The notes: generated from the sequence alone by a model not told the origin. A DNA stretch of 5,215 nt from CAYTCZ01 sp964436315 (GCA_964436315.1 CAYTCZ010000209.1:1-5215); one strand, 5' to 3'. Positions 1-5,093 are shown, numbered from the stretch's first letter. Translations and numbers: made by a program.

Positions 1-51
1 CAAAATGTCGCGCGCCGACCGGCACCGGTTTTCGGTCATCGCTGTTCCGAC
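1..51. other. Left-edge spacer downstream of the 2TM gene
   Basis: These bases follow the stop codon of the 2TM-domain gene, which is read leftward. GACCG at 17-21 and CGGTC at 33-37 could form a 5-bp hairpin in the minus-strand transcript. A short T run (ATTTTG, minus strand at 1-7) follows some ten bases later. That is a poor match to an intrinsic terminator, so termination here is possible but not shown. No coding sequence is visible. Confidence 0.3.
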
Positions 52-366
52 TTAGGAGCGAGACAGCAGGTCGACCTCGCGCCGGATCTCCTCTTCGCTG
101 AACCCGGCTCGATAGGTCTCCCGTGCGTGGAACGCAAGGCCAATGCCCCAGCCGACGAGCGGAAAGACTGGCCACGGGAACCACGGACCGCCAGTCGCAA
201 ACAGGATTCCCCAGATGAGCCAGAGGAGCGAGTTCACGAGCACATAGACGATGAGATGAGTGCGAAACTCACGCCGCTTTTGGAGCCGACGGATCGCCAG
301 ATCTCGGAGATCGCCGTCACTCTCGAAAGGCTCAACCGGAGTGGGCGCCTGGACTGTGGTGTTCAT
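52..366 (-). CDS. 2TM-domain small membrane protein
   Basis: A 104-residue protein predicted to sit in the cytoplasmic membrane. Residues 1-19 form a flexible acidic, Pro-rich N-terminus. Residues 20-37 form a basic amphipathic helix (RDLAIRRLQKRREFRTH). Two hydrophobic segments follow, at about 38-57 and 66-80, joined by a short Trp/Pro/Gly turn. The tail (82-104) is charged. The pattern HLIVYVLVNSLLWLIWG, then a WPVFP turn and GWGIGLAFHA, is the hallmark of the 2TM domain family, common in actinobacteria. In that family it may stand alone or be fused to regulators such as histidine kinases; here it stands alone. The ATG at 366 is preferred over an in-frame start 21 bases upstream because AGGAGGT lies four bases before it. 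Molecular function is unknown for stand-alone members. No partner gene lies beside it in the window. Confidence 0.88.
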   Translation of the reverse strand: MNTTVQAPTPVEPFESDGDLRDLAIRRLQKRREFRTHLIVYVLVNSLLWLIWGILFATGGPWFPWPVFPLVGWGIGLAFHARETYRAGFSEEEIRREVDLLSRS

Positions 367-370
367 CGGC

Positions 371-377
371 ACCTCCT
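371..377 (-). promoter_or_regulatory. Ribosome binding site fixing the 2TM start
   Basis: AGGAGGT on the minus strand, four bases before the ATG at 366. It is a near-perfect anti-16S match and supports the shorter 104-residue form over a start at 387, which would lie upstream of this site. Confidence 0.8.
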
Positions 378-449
378 TCCTAACCACCTCCAGGTTGGCA
401 TGTCACACGCGACAAGCAATCGTGGTGTGCGCTGATCTTGGTGCGGGAA

Positions 450-641
450 CTACCTACGGCAAAGCAGGAGGAGCCCGGCCGCCTCCATCGCCTGCGGGGC
501 GTTCAGATCCTCACAGCCCGCGAACGGATTGGCTGTCTTCGGCTCGAGCGGCTCGATCTCGCTCCATCGGTCAGCGAGCGCCTGGTAGTAACGGCTGGGG
601 CCACTGTGATCGGGGAGTCCACGCCTTCTGCAGTCGGGTTT
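450..641 (-). pseudogene. Unidentified coding remnant (63-codon open frame, no start)
   Basis: Between an in-frame TAG at 642-644 and a TAG at 450-452 the minus strand reads a 63-residue segment of balanced composition, including GPSRYYQALADRWSEIEPLE and ANPFAGCEDLNAPQAMEAAG. About 80 percent of the codons in its central part end in G or C, as expected of real coding sequence in this DNA, whereas the overlapping frames give Arg/Ser-rich translations. The only ATG is at residue 52, so no plausible start exists and the piece is best read as an interior or C-terminal fragment of a decayed gene. I do not recognise the family. It shares its reading frame with the fragment at 741-860, but stops separate them. 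It could still be a chance open frame. Confidence 0.3.
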
Positions 642-740
642 CTAGCGACAGTCTTTCGCCGGTCGACTCGGCTTCCGAATGGCCCTCGGCGGCTACCGGT
701 TCCGAGATCCTTGGAGTGGACGGCGTAGGCGAGCACCGGG

Positions 741-860
741 CTAGCGCCAGAGTCGCCGCCAGAAGCCGCTCTTCCCGAGAGCCTTCCCGAATTCGACGGC
801 AAACCCATCGCGCACGGGCGCTCCGGGTTCGGGTAGCTCCAGACCGTGACCCTCATCGAG
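741..860 (-). pseudogene. Unidentified C-terminal remnant or 24-residue cationic peptide
   Basis: From the TGA at 861-863 to the TAG at 741-743 the minus strand reads a 39-residue segment. It begins LDEGHGLELPEPGAPVRD and ends EFGKALGKSGFWRRLWR. About 72 percent of its codons end in G or C. It is in the same frame as the upstream SnoaL-like gene, whose stop is at 903-905, and the intervening stretch reads REHRVILVESASR before the TGA. One view is that this is the tail of a lost gene. Another is that translation starts at GTG 813-815, which has GGAG five bases upstream, giving a 24-residue basic, Trp-rich peptide. Neither reading is proven and no family is recognised. Confidence 0.25.
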
Positions 861-902
861 TCATCGCGAGGCAGACTCGACGAGGATGACTCGATGCTCG
901 CG

Positions 903-1445
903 CTAGCCTCTTCCTCTAGCCGAGCCCCGCCGCATCCTCCGCGCCACCATGCGCTGCATGACGAGCCCGACGCGTTCGCTCAGAGTGCCCGGCTTTGGAG
1001 CGGCCCCCATTTGCTGCCCATAGTTGAGTCCGTCGAAGAGAAGCGTGTAGTTGGAGACGAGTTCATCCCCGAATTCCCAGAACTCCGCCCCCTCCAGGGC
1101 GACGGGGCTGTTCGTCGGAGCAAAGCCGGGCGGATTCAACGCGCCCGTCATGGTCCCGCCGATGCGCCATCGGGCCCCAACTTTGCTGCCGTCGAGCGCA
1201 AGGTAGGGCTCATCGGTGTATTCGAACTGGACATCGGGGACGGCGTCGAAGAAGGGTCGAAGGGCCTTCTCGCGCACGGCAGCGTGACCTTCGAGCCTCC
1301 CGACGAGGCCGGACTCATCCCAGACGACATCGTGTGAACAGAGCGCGAGGACCTGGTCGGGATCCTTTGCGTTCCATGCTGCAAGCCATCGCTCGGTGAA
1401 ATCGCGGATGAACGGCTCCTCGAGTTTGTGCCGCTCTTCGGCCAT
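903..1445 (-). CDS. SnoaL-like / NTF2-fold protein
   Basis: A 180-residue protein with a SnoaL-like domain, the cone-shaped alpha+beta barrel shared with polyketide cyclases and ketosteroid isomerases. Residues 12-27 (FIRDFTERWLAAWNAK) form the first helix of the fold. DVVWDE (39-44) and G53-H54 followed by VREKALRPFF match the usual SnoaL 'G-x-eairaff' segment. PDVQFEY (70-76), RWRIGGTMTG (92-101) and EFWEFGDELVSNYTLLFDGL (121-140) form the sheet strands. The family binds small hydrophobic ligands, but many members have no assigned substrate, and the residues seen here do not identify one. The basic tail after about residue 158 (RMVARRMRRGSARGRG) lies beyond the fold. Cytoplasmic location is likely, since no signal peptide is visible. 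The ATG at 1445 is chosen because AGGAGGT precedes it by six bases; a start 39 bases upstream would place that site inside the gene. No polyketide genes are nearby. Confidence 0.88.
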   Translation of the reverse strand: MAEERHKLEEPFIRDFTERWLAAWNAKDPDQVLALCSHDVVWDESGLVGRLEGHAAVREKALRPFFDAVPDVQFEYTDEPYLALDGSKVGARWRIGGTMTGALNPPGFAPTNSPVALEGAEFWEFGDELVSNYTLLFDGLNYGQQMGAAPKPGTLSERVGLVMQRMVARRMRRGSARGRG

Positions 1446-1451
1446 CGGAAC

Positions 1452-1458
1452 ACCTCCT
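1452..1458 (-). promoter_or_regulatory. Ribosome binding site of the SnoaL-like gene
   Basis: AGGAGGT on the minus strand, six bases before the ATG at 1445. It decides the start in favour of the 180-residue form (MAEERHKL). Confidence 0.8.
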
Positions 1459-1502
1459 CTTCCGACCGACGCAACGAGCATCAAACTCTTGCGCCTCCGA
1501 AG

Positions 1503-1590
1503 GCCGGAGTCAATCGCCAGGCCAGAGTTCGCTCAGGGCATGCCCAACTCCTTGTAGGTGGACGCTCTGGCTGCTCGGCTCGGCTCTACC
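1503..1590 (+). repeat. Structured interspersed repeat, copy 1
   Basis: First of three related copies (the others are at 3406-3512 and 5094-5200). Shared blocks are TTCGCTCAGGGC at 1528-1539 and CCTTGTAGGTGGACG at 1549-1563, followed by a CTGGCTG-CTCGGC-CTCGGC tract. It lacks the left-flanking CTAGGCTTCACTCATCGCG seen in copies 2 and 3. GCCAGAG (1521-1527) pairs perfectly with CTCTGGC (1565-1571). GCCGGAG (1503-1509) can pair with CTCGGC (1579-1584) with one bulged base. The right edge overlaps the last codons of the nucleotidyltransferase gene (stop at 1586-1588). Strand is given as plus because the G-U pairs in copies 2 and 3 favour that strand. Confidence 0.8.
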
Positions 1591-2383
1591 GCCAGTGACG
1601 GCTGATGTCACTTGTGGCCCACTCGTCCTCGAAGAGCGTCACCACGAGTGTGGCCGCCTCATGCACTCCCGCGACGAGTCGGGCGGCGGCGCGCTCGTTT
1701 GGAAGCTCGAGGCCCCGGACGGATGCCTCCAGGGCAGCATCAATCGTCCTCTTCCACTCTGGCCGACGTGCGCGCACCCAGGCAGCGGCTTCAGGTTTCG
1801 AGGCCCACCTCTCCGTCTCGACATAGCGCAGAGAGCGGCAGGCGTTGAGGACGGTCGCCGGGTTTCTCGGCTCGTGCCTCCGCTGCCAGTCCAAGGACTC
1901 CACGATCGCCTGGAGCTGCCACGATCGAGGAATCTGGGTGAATAGCACCGCTGGCGATGGCCCGCTGAGTGCTCTCCCCAGCTCCCGCCCGATGGCGACG
2001 TCGAGCAAGAACCAGTGATTCGGCTCAGCCCCGGGATCGGTAGAGACGTGCAGGCGCAAGCCGGAGCCGGTGTTGAGGTTGAGCTCGAACGGAAGCGGTC
2101 GCCTTGGCCAGGCAACCGCCTCGACGGTGTAGACGACCAGTTCGAGGCGACCTGCCGGACACGGCAACCTGTCGTGTCTCAACTGCTCGACCAAGCCGCT
2201 CCGGCGGCCTTCTCCCAGCGGTGCCGCGATAACGGCCTGAACATCGAGATCGCTCAGCCCTGGTCGGTAACCACCGTAGGCCGCAGAGCCAAACAGGTAC
2301 AGACCGGCGAGGTCGTCTCCCACGATCGTCTCCACCCGCTGGGTGAGTTCAGCCAGGTACGCCTTCTCGTTCGTCCCGAGCAT
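1586..2383 (-). CDS. AadA-like aminoglycoside nucleotidyltransferase family protein
   Basis: A 265-residue cytoplasmic protein laid out like AadA-type aminoglycoside adenylyltransferases, which are of similar length. The N-terminal nucleotidyltransferase domain has the signature GSAAYGGYRPGLSDLD at residues 32-47: the GS motif plus metal-binding D45 and D47. A third acidic residue, E81 in RLELVVYT, lies where AadA has its catalytic glutamate (LEVTVV). The C-terminal helical part includes LFTQIPRSW, NPATVLNACRSLRYVETERW and SKPEAAAWVRARRPEW, matching the substrate-binding domain. The family transfers AMP from ATP to a hydroxyl of streptomycin or spectinomycin. Chromosomal homologues may act on other substrates, so resistance is only a possibility. 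The start is uncertain: ATG 2383 is preferred because it gives family-typical spacing to the GS motif. TTG 2443 would add 20 residues, and neither has a good ribosome site. The stop lies in a repeat copy, so the final residues may have been altered by the insertion. Confidence 0.85.
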   Translation of the reverse strand: MLGTNEKAYLAELTQRVETIVGDDLAGLYLFGSAAYGGYRPGLSDLDVQAVIAAPLGEGRRSGLVEQLRHDRLPCPAGRLELVVYTVEAVAWPRRPLPFELNLNTGSGLRLHVSTDPGAEPNHWFLLDVAIGRELGRALSGPSPAVLFTQIPRSWQLQAIVESLDWQRRHEPRNPATVLNACRSLRYVETERWASKPEAAAWVRARRPEWKRTIDAALEASVRGLELPNERAAARLVAGVHEAATLVVTLFEDEWATSDISRHWR

Positions 2384-2455
2384 CACGACGACCAATTCAT
2401 CCCACGCAATTCTCGTCGACCCGCTTGCCGCCGTTTCAGACAACAGTCCGTGCGT

Positions 2456-2638
2456 CTACTCGGCCTTGTGGTTCCGACGGCGAAATTCCGGGTCGCCTGA
2501 GTCCGGGGCGCAGTGGCTTGAGCAGAAGTGGGCTCCACGGCTGCGGTGTTCGCCCTCTGTCGCCCGCCCCGCTTGCCCAACGAACGCCGGTCCGCTCAGA
2601 TCCGAACAACGCAGACTCCTTGTACCGCGTGACGCAAG
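2456..2638 (-). pseudogene. C-terminal fragment with a cysteine/histidine cluster
   Basis: The minus strand is open for 60 codons between a TGA at 2639-2641 and a TAG at 2456-2458, with no ATG, GTG or TTG in frame. The end reads GAHFCSSHCAPDSGDP then EFRRRNHKAE, a natural-looking C-terminus. The FCSSHC cluster (C39, H42, C43), with a further Cys at position 11 of the frame (RCSDL), recalls a zinc-ribbon layout in which a CxxC pair has lost its second Cys. This reading is inference; no family is recognised. Most codons in the last 50 end in G or C. The fragment stops 12 bases before the alternative TTG start of the nucleotidyltransferase. The overlapping frame of the same strand (2436-2900) is open but is not coherent beyond its GT2 portion. 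Confidence 0.35.
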
Positions 2639-2659
2639 TCATCGTTCCCGAGGCGACAA

Positions 2660-2915
2660 CGCGCGGGTCATGACGAGCGTCAACTGCCAACCCAACGCTT
2701 TCGAGCATGGCGCAGCGACTCGTTTCGAGCCGCCGCGAGGTCATTGGCCAAGATGATGTCGTGAGCCTCGACACCGAGGTCCCGCGCGATTTCGACGGTT
2801 CGGTCGACCGAGCCGGTATCGACGACAACGATCTGGTCAGCAGACCGCGCACGCTCTCGAGACAGCCCGGAACGAATTGCTGCTCATCTTTCGTGATCAT
2901 GCAGACGCTGAGGCT
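2660..2915 (-). pseudogene. Family 2 glycosyltransferase N-terminal remnant with two frameshifts
   Basis: The N-terminal half of a GT2 (GT-A fold) glycosyltransferase is recognisable, but in three pieces. Piece one, 2915 to about 2841, reads SLSVCMITKDEQQFVPGCLE then SVRGL, the classic first strand and helix. One missing base near 2839-2840 shifts the frame. Piece two, 2838-2683, reads DQIVVVDTGSVDRTVEIARD, with the VDTGS nucleotide-binding motif, and later NDLAAARNESLRHARKRW, equivalent to the family's D-F-A-A-A-R-N block. A TGA follows at 2680-2682. A second shift back to the first frame gives LAVDARHDP, resembling the LDADE metal-binding segment with the acidic pair lost. The remaining part of the gene and a conventional start are absent. 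Such enzymes transfer sugars to lipids, glycans or proteins; this copy cannot make an active enzyme as written. Sequencing error at one site would not explain all the damage. Confidence 0.8.
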
Positions 2916-3004
2916 TCCCGCAGGGAATGGAACTCGCCCTGGTGCTGCACGGAACTCAGGCGAGTGATGCTAACCGGTCACGCTCGATCCACAGGCCTTT
3001 CCTC

Positions 3005-3103
3005 TTATCTGTTCCCGGCTGAGCTGACATCGGACCTGGGTTTTGCACCGGCCAGGGTTGTCTCCTCACACGTCCCGATCTCCGGAGGCTCGTACTCCTC
3101 CGG
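3005..3103 (-). pseudogene. RiPP (lasso-type) leader-like fragment, no start codon
   Basis: Reading the minus strand from 3103 to the TAA at 3005-3007 gives 32 residues beginning PEEYEPPEIGTCEETTLAGA and ending RSDVSSAGNR. The Y-x-P-P-x-I stretch followed by G-T-x-E-E-T-T-L-x-G resembles the leader of lasso-type RiPP precursors (Y-x-x-P-x-L ... G-x-F-x-x-x-T), though with three or so residues missing between the two halves and Cys where Phe is usual. No ATG, GTG or TTG is in frame upstream, and no cyclase, protease or recognition-element gene is in the window, so any precursor here is decayed. The segment overlaps a strong inverted repeat (3065-3116), so codon pattern and DNA palindrome are confounded. 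Chance resemblance is quite possible. Confidence 0.2.
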
Positions 3104-3116
3104 ACACGGGTGTGAG
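3065..3116. repeat. Extended inverted repeat (18 paired bases, 8-nt loop)
   Basis: Three consecutive complementary blocks fold into one long hairpin: CTCACA (3065-3070) with TGTGAG (3111-3116), CCCG (3074-3077) with CGGG (3107-3110), and TCCGGAGG (3081-3088) with CCTCCGGA (3097-3104). The loop is CTCGTACT. All 18 pairs are Watson-Crick, so either strand could form it. There is no T run on either side, so it is not a standard intrinsic terminator. It abuts the possible small ORF at 3112. Its role is unknown. Confidence 0.7.
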
Positions 3117-3252
3117 AAGTGTGGAAAGCGTGGAAAACGCGCTCCTCGAGCGCCTGCGCGAGGCTATCGGTGAGCATCACGCCGAGGACGTCGGTCCCGA
3201 CGAACAGCTCAGGAGCGTTCTCCGACTTCTGGAACTAGCTCTTGACGAGTAA
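3112..3252 (+). CDS. Possible small acidic helical protein
   Basis: From GTG 3112 to the TAA at 3250 a 46-residue product would be made, including NALLERLREAIGEHHAEDVG and QLRSVLRLLELALDE. It is acidic, Leu-rich and could form two amphipathic helices. It is the only plus-strand frame in the window with protein-like composition. Against it, no clear Shine-Dalgarno sequence precedes GTG 3112 or the in-frame GTGs at 3121 and 3130, third positions are only moderately GC-rich, and the family is not recognised. It directly follows the large inverted repeat at 3065-3116. It may be a real small gene, the tail of a lost one, or chance. Confidence 0.25.
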   Translation: MRSVESVENALLERLREAIGEHHAEDVGPDEQLRSVLRLLELALDE

Positions 3253-3405
3253 AGTGCCAACGCGTGATCGGAGGCGAGGGGGAAGCTTTGGGAGTGGAAG
3301 TAAGCCTGACTCCTGTCTCGGAATGATCGGGAAGTCGTTCTTGGGCGGGCTTCTGCCCTCTCGGCCATGTCCCTAACGGACATCTAGCGTCGCGAGCATT
3401 CCGCC

Positions 3406-3512
3406 CTAGGCTTCACTCATCGCGCGTGCCGGGTCGGCTGGCCAGTTCGCTCAGGGCAGTCCCGCTTACCTTGTAGGTGGACGCCCTGGCTGGCCGGCTC
3501 GGCCTTACCGCT
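3406..3512 (+). repeat. Structured interspersed repeat, copy 2
   Basis: Shares with copy 3 the left block CTAGGCTTCACTCATCGCG (differing from copy 3 only just beyond it) and with both copies TTCGCTCAGGGC (3446-3457) and CTTGTAGGTGGACG (3470-3483). GCCGGGTCGGCTGGCCAG (3428-3445) can pair along its full 18 bases with CTGGCTGGCCGGCTCGGC (3486-3503) if four G-U pairs are allowed; on the minus strand those positions become A-C mismatches. A competing inner pairing, CAGGGC with GCCCTG, and a small ACCT-TGT-AGGT hairpin (3468-3478) are also possible. It lies about 95 bases beyond the stop of the MurG-like gene, on its 3' side. Confidence 0.85.
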
Positions 3513-3606
3513 GCTCAGCCTGTTCCGTTTCGGGACGGCCGCTTGCTCTGGACGAGGGCCGCTTCCTAGCGATGGGGCGCCCGACCGACCGTTGTGTCTC
3601 GTCTCG

Positions 3607-4821
3607 TCAGCGCTCAGTTCCTGCCCCTGCGCAAGCGATGATCAGCTCGGCGGCCCGCCTGGCACCGTTCGTCGGAATCGCCGACCAGCCGGGTTCGCGT
3701 CCGAGTTGGCCAGCGATGGCCTCTGCTAGGCCCTGCGGAGTCGTCTCCGAGTAGAGGTGCCGTTCGCCCGCTCCGTGTCGGGCGAGCCGCTCCGCCACGA
3801 CGAGGTTCTGCTCGAGGTGGCCCTCGAGCGGGAAGTAGAGGAAGGGCCTCCGCAACGCGGTGAGCTCGAGCGTCGTCGTGCCACCAGCCTGGACGACGGC
3901 GACGTCGCAGGCGGCGAAGTGCTCGTACAGGCGCGGCACGTAGCCACGGGCCTCCACCCCGGGAGGAGCCTCGACGGTCAGTGGATCGATGCGGGGGCCG
4001 CAGACGAGCACCATGCGAACATCGGTCAGGCGCTCTACGAGGTACGGATAGGCGGCCGCGCAGAGGTAGAGGAGATCGGTGCCCACCGCGGTGCCGCCCA
4101 CCGAGCAGAGGATCAACGGGCGCTCGTCGTAGCCGAGGGCTTCGCGCACGCGCGCCCTGTCGGCGTACTCGGCGGGATCGAAGTCGAGCACGTAGCCGAG
4201 GAAGCGAAAGTATCGCCTCGCATAGCTGCGCCGGTTGGGGAGCCGAAACCCAAAGGGTCGGTCGGGGACGTCCTCGGGCTCGCCGACGAAGAGGCTTAGG
4301 TCGAAGGGAGGTCGCTTTCCGCGACGGCCGCCGCCCCAGAGGCGGTTCAGCTCGTGGACGACCAGCCGTTCGAGCGGGTTGCGCGTCATCGTGTCCAGCC
4401 CGAGGAAGTCGTAGATGATCGCGGAGGGCACCTTCTTCAGACTGGGACGGAGGGTAAAGACGATCCCGAGTTCGTACGTCTCGTCGCCTACCACGACGTC
4501 GTAGCCGCGCTGCTCCGTCACCTTGAGCACCGTACGTGCGGCGTGGAGCCAGGCGCGTGTTGCGCGCGTCGCATACCTGACGACGTTCAACGAGAATGCT
4601 TCGGCACTCGCCTCCGCGAGGCCGGTGTCCTGGAACGCTGCAGACTCGGGGAGGACTGTCTCCGCTGCTTCCTCGATCACCCGCCGTGCTGGATCGCCCG
4701 CCAGCCACTCGATCTCGATATCGGGTCGCAGGCGCCGCAGCTCGTCGGCGATCGCGAGATCTCTGGCCGCATGCCCAAGGCCGATCGAGCTGCTGATGAA
4801 GAGGAGCTTCGTGGAAGACAT
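3607..4821 (-). CDS. MurG-like (GT28-type, GT-B fold) glycosyltransferase
   Basis: A 404-residue enzyme predicted to transfer a sugar from a nucleotide-sugar donor to an unknown acceptor. The N-terminal Rossmann half opens with KLLFISSSIGLGHAARDLAI (residues 5-24), the glycine-rich G-x-G-H-x-x-R acceptor-side loop typical of MurG/MGT-like enzymes. DVVVGDETYELG and SAIIYDFLG are further strands of that half. The C-terminal half starts near LILCSVGGTAVGTDLL. It carries the donor-binding core AACDVAVVQAGGTTTLELTA (303-322), PFLYFPLEGHLEQN (326-339) and GAG (350-352), matching the glycosyltransferase 28 C-terminal domain. No signal peptide or membrane segment is visible, so it is probably cytosolic or peripheral on the membrane. 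It is not MurG itself: no cell-wall genes are adjacent and the family is broad. ATG 4821 is chosen because homologues begin just before this loop; GTG 4890 has no ribosome site. An upstream ORF ends eight bases before this ATG. Confidence 0.88.
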   Translation of the reverse strand: MSSTKLLFISSSIGLGHAARDLAIADELRRLRPDIEIEWLAGDPARRVIEEAAETVLPESAAFQDTGLAEASAEAFSLNVVRYATRATRAWLHAARTVLKVTEQRGYDVVVGDETYELGIVFTLRPSLKKVPSAIIYDFLGLDTMTRNPLERLVVHELNRLWGGGRRGKRPPFDLSLFVGEPEDVPDRPFGFRLPNRRSYARRYFRFLGYVLDFDPAEYADRARVREALGYDERPLILCSVGGTAVGTDLLYLCAAAYPYLVERLTDVRMVLVCGPRIDPLTVEAPPGVEARGYVPRLYEHFAACDVAVVQAGGTTTLELTALRRPFLYFPLEGHLEQNLVVAERLARHGAGERHLYSETTPQGLAEAIAGQLGREPGWSAIPTNGARRAAELIIACAGAGTER

Positions 4822-4829
4822 GCGCCCGG

Positions 4830-4925
4830 TCACCGCCTCGTGACCGATAGTCTGGCCGAGGGGCGAGAGATTGCCTCGGGCCGAGCGCACCGCGTTGACC
4901 GGCCTGCTCGCATTCCTGGTTCCAT
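4830..4925 (-). CDS. Possible 31-residue leader ORF upstream of the glycosyltransferase
   Basis: ATG 4925 is preceded on the minus strand by AGGGAG with a four-base spacer, a better ribosome site than any before the glycosyltransferase start. It reads 31 codons (MEPGMRAGRSTRC at the start, rich in Arg and Ser) in a different frame from the gene. It ends at TGA 4830-4832, eight bases before ATG 4821. This arrangement would allow translation of the enzyme by reinitiation after the leader. The peptide resembles no known family, so any role would lie in coupling or attenuation. A chance ORF in a 5' untranslated region is the main alternative. Confidence 0.35.
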   Translation of the reverse strand: MEPGMRAGRSTRCARPEAISRPSARLSVTRR

Positions 4926-5018
4926 GTCTCTCCCTGGAAGTTGAGTACTAACCCAGTCTTTGACGCTAGGTCACAGTGGAGAGTTACGTCATCGGAGGAC
5001 GCGCTGGTTCGGCGTCGG

Positions 5019-5065
5019 TGCGGGCACCGGTCTTTCTATCGGGTTAGTGCCGAGTGGTGCCCGCA
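5019..5065. repeat. 10-bp perfect inverted repeat in the spacer
   Basis: TGCGGGCACC (5019-5028) is exactly complementary to GGTGCCCGCA (5056-5065), with a 27-base gap. The right arm is followed by AAAACCC on the plus strand. A T run after the stem, needed for an intrinsic terminator, is absent on both strands. It lies between the upstream region of the MurG-like gene and repeat copy 3. It could be a transcription-factor site, an element end or a chance palindrome. Confidence 0.5.
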
Positions 5066-5093
5066 AAAACCCATCTCGCGCCAGACTTCAGGA

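Larger units (their letters stand above)
367..902. other. Spacer of about 530 bp with decayed coding sequence
   Basis: No intact gene is convincing here. Long open frames on the plus strand (e.g. 260-889) and one on the minus strand (503-856) give Arg/Ser-rich low-complexity translations typical of shadow frames in GC-rich DNA. Two shorter minus-strand stretches, 450-641 and 741-860, give protein-like translations with GC-rich third positions but lack a conventional start; they are listed separately. No RNA gene or promoter could be supported. Confidence 0.5.
2384..3605. other. Gene-poor region of about 1.2 kb with gene remnants
   Basis: Between the nucleotidyltransferase and the MurG-like gene no intact, family-recognisable gene exists. 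The region holds, from left to right, a Cys-containing tail fragment, a frameshifted GT2 remnant, a RiPP-leader-like fragment overlapping a large inverted repeat, a possible small plus-strand ORF, a short ATGTCC-CTAAC-GGACAT hairpin (3367-3383) and repeat copy 2. The stretch 3513-3605 shows nothing beyond a repeated GGCCGCTT. Confidence 0.6.

Noticed and set aside
503..856. Minus-strand open frame of 117 codons starting MRVTVWSYPNP
   Set aside because: Low-complexity Arg/Ser-rich translation; the other minus-strand frame through the same DNA gives more protein-like sequence.
260..889. Long plus-strand open frame of 209 codons
   Set aside because: The translation is Arg/Ser-rich with no recognisable domain, overlaps the well-supported 2TM gene on the other strand, and looks like an antisense shadow.
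846..1337. Plus-strand open frame of 163 codons
   Set aside because: Lies antisense to the SnoaL-like gene, whose domain and ribosome site are clear.
3119..3140. Paired DnaA-box-like sequences (TTTTCCACG and CTTTCCACA, minus strand)
   Set aside because: Each has two mismatches to TTATCCACA, only two are present, and no origin features or dnaA/dnaN genes are near.
3614..4708. Second long minus-strand frame inside the MurG-like gene, 364 codons
   Set aside because: Arg/Pro-rich shadow in an alternate frame; the glycosyltransferase motifs all fall in the other frame.
4946..4975. Promoter for the glycosyltransferase (GTGACC, 18 bases, TAGTAC on the minus strand)
   Set aside because: Weak matches to both hexamers; not distinguishable from chance in this composition.
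5019..5065. Intrinsic terminator
   Set aside because: No T tract follows the stem on either strand and the 27-base loop is long.
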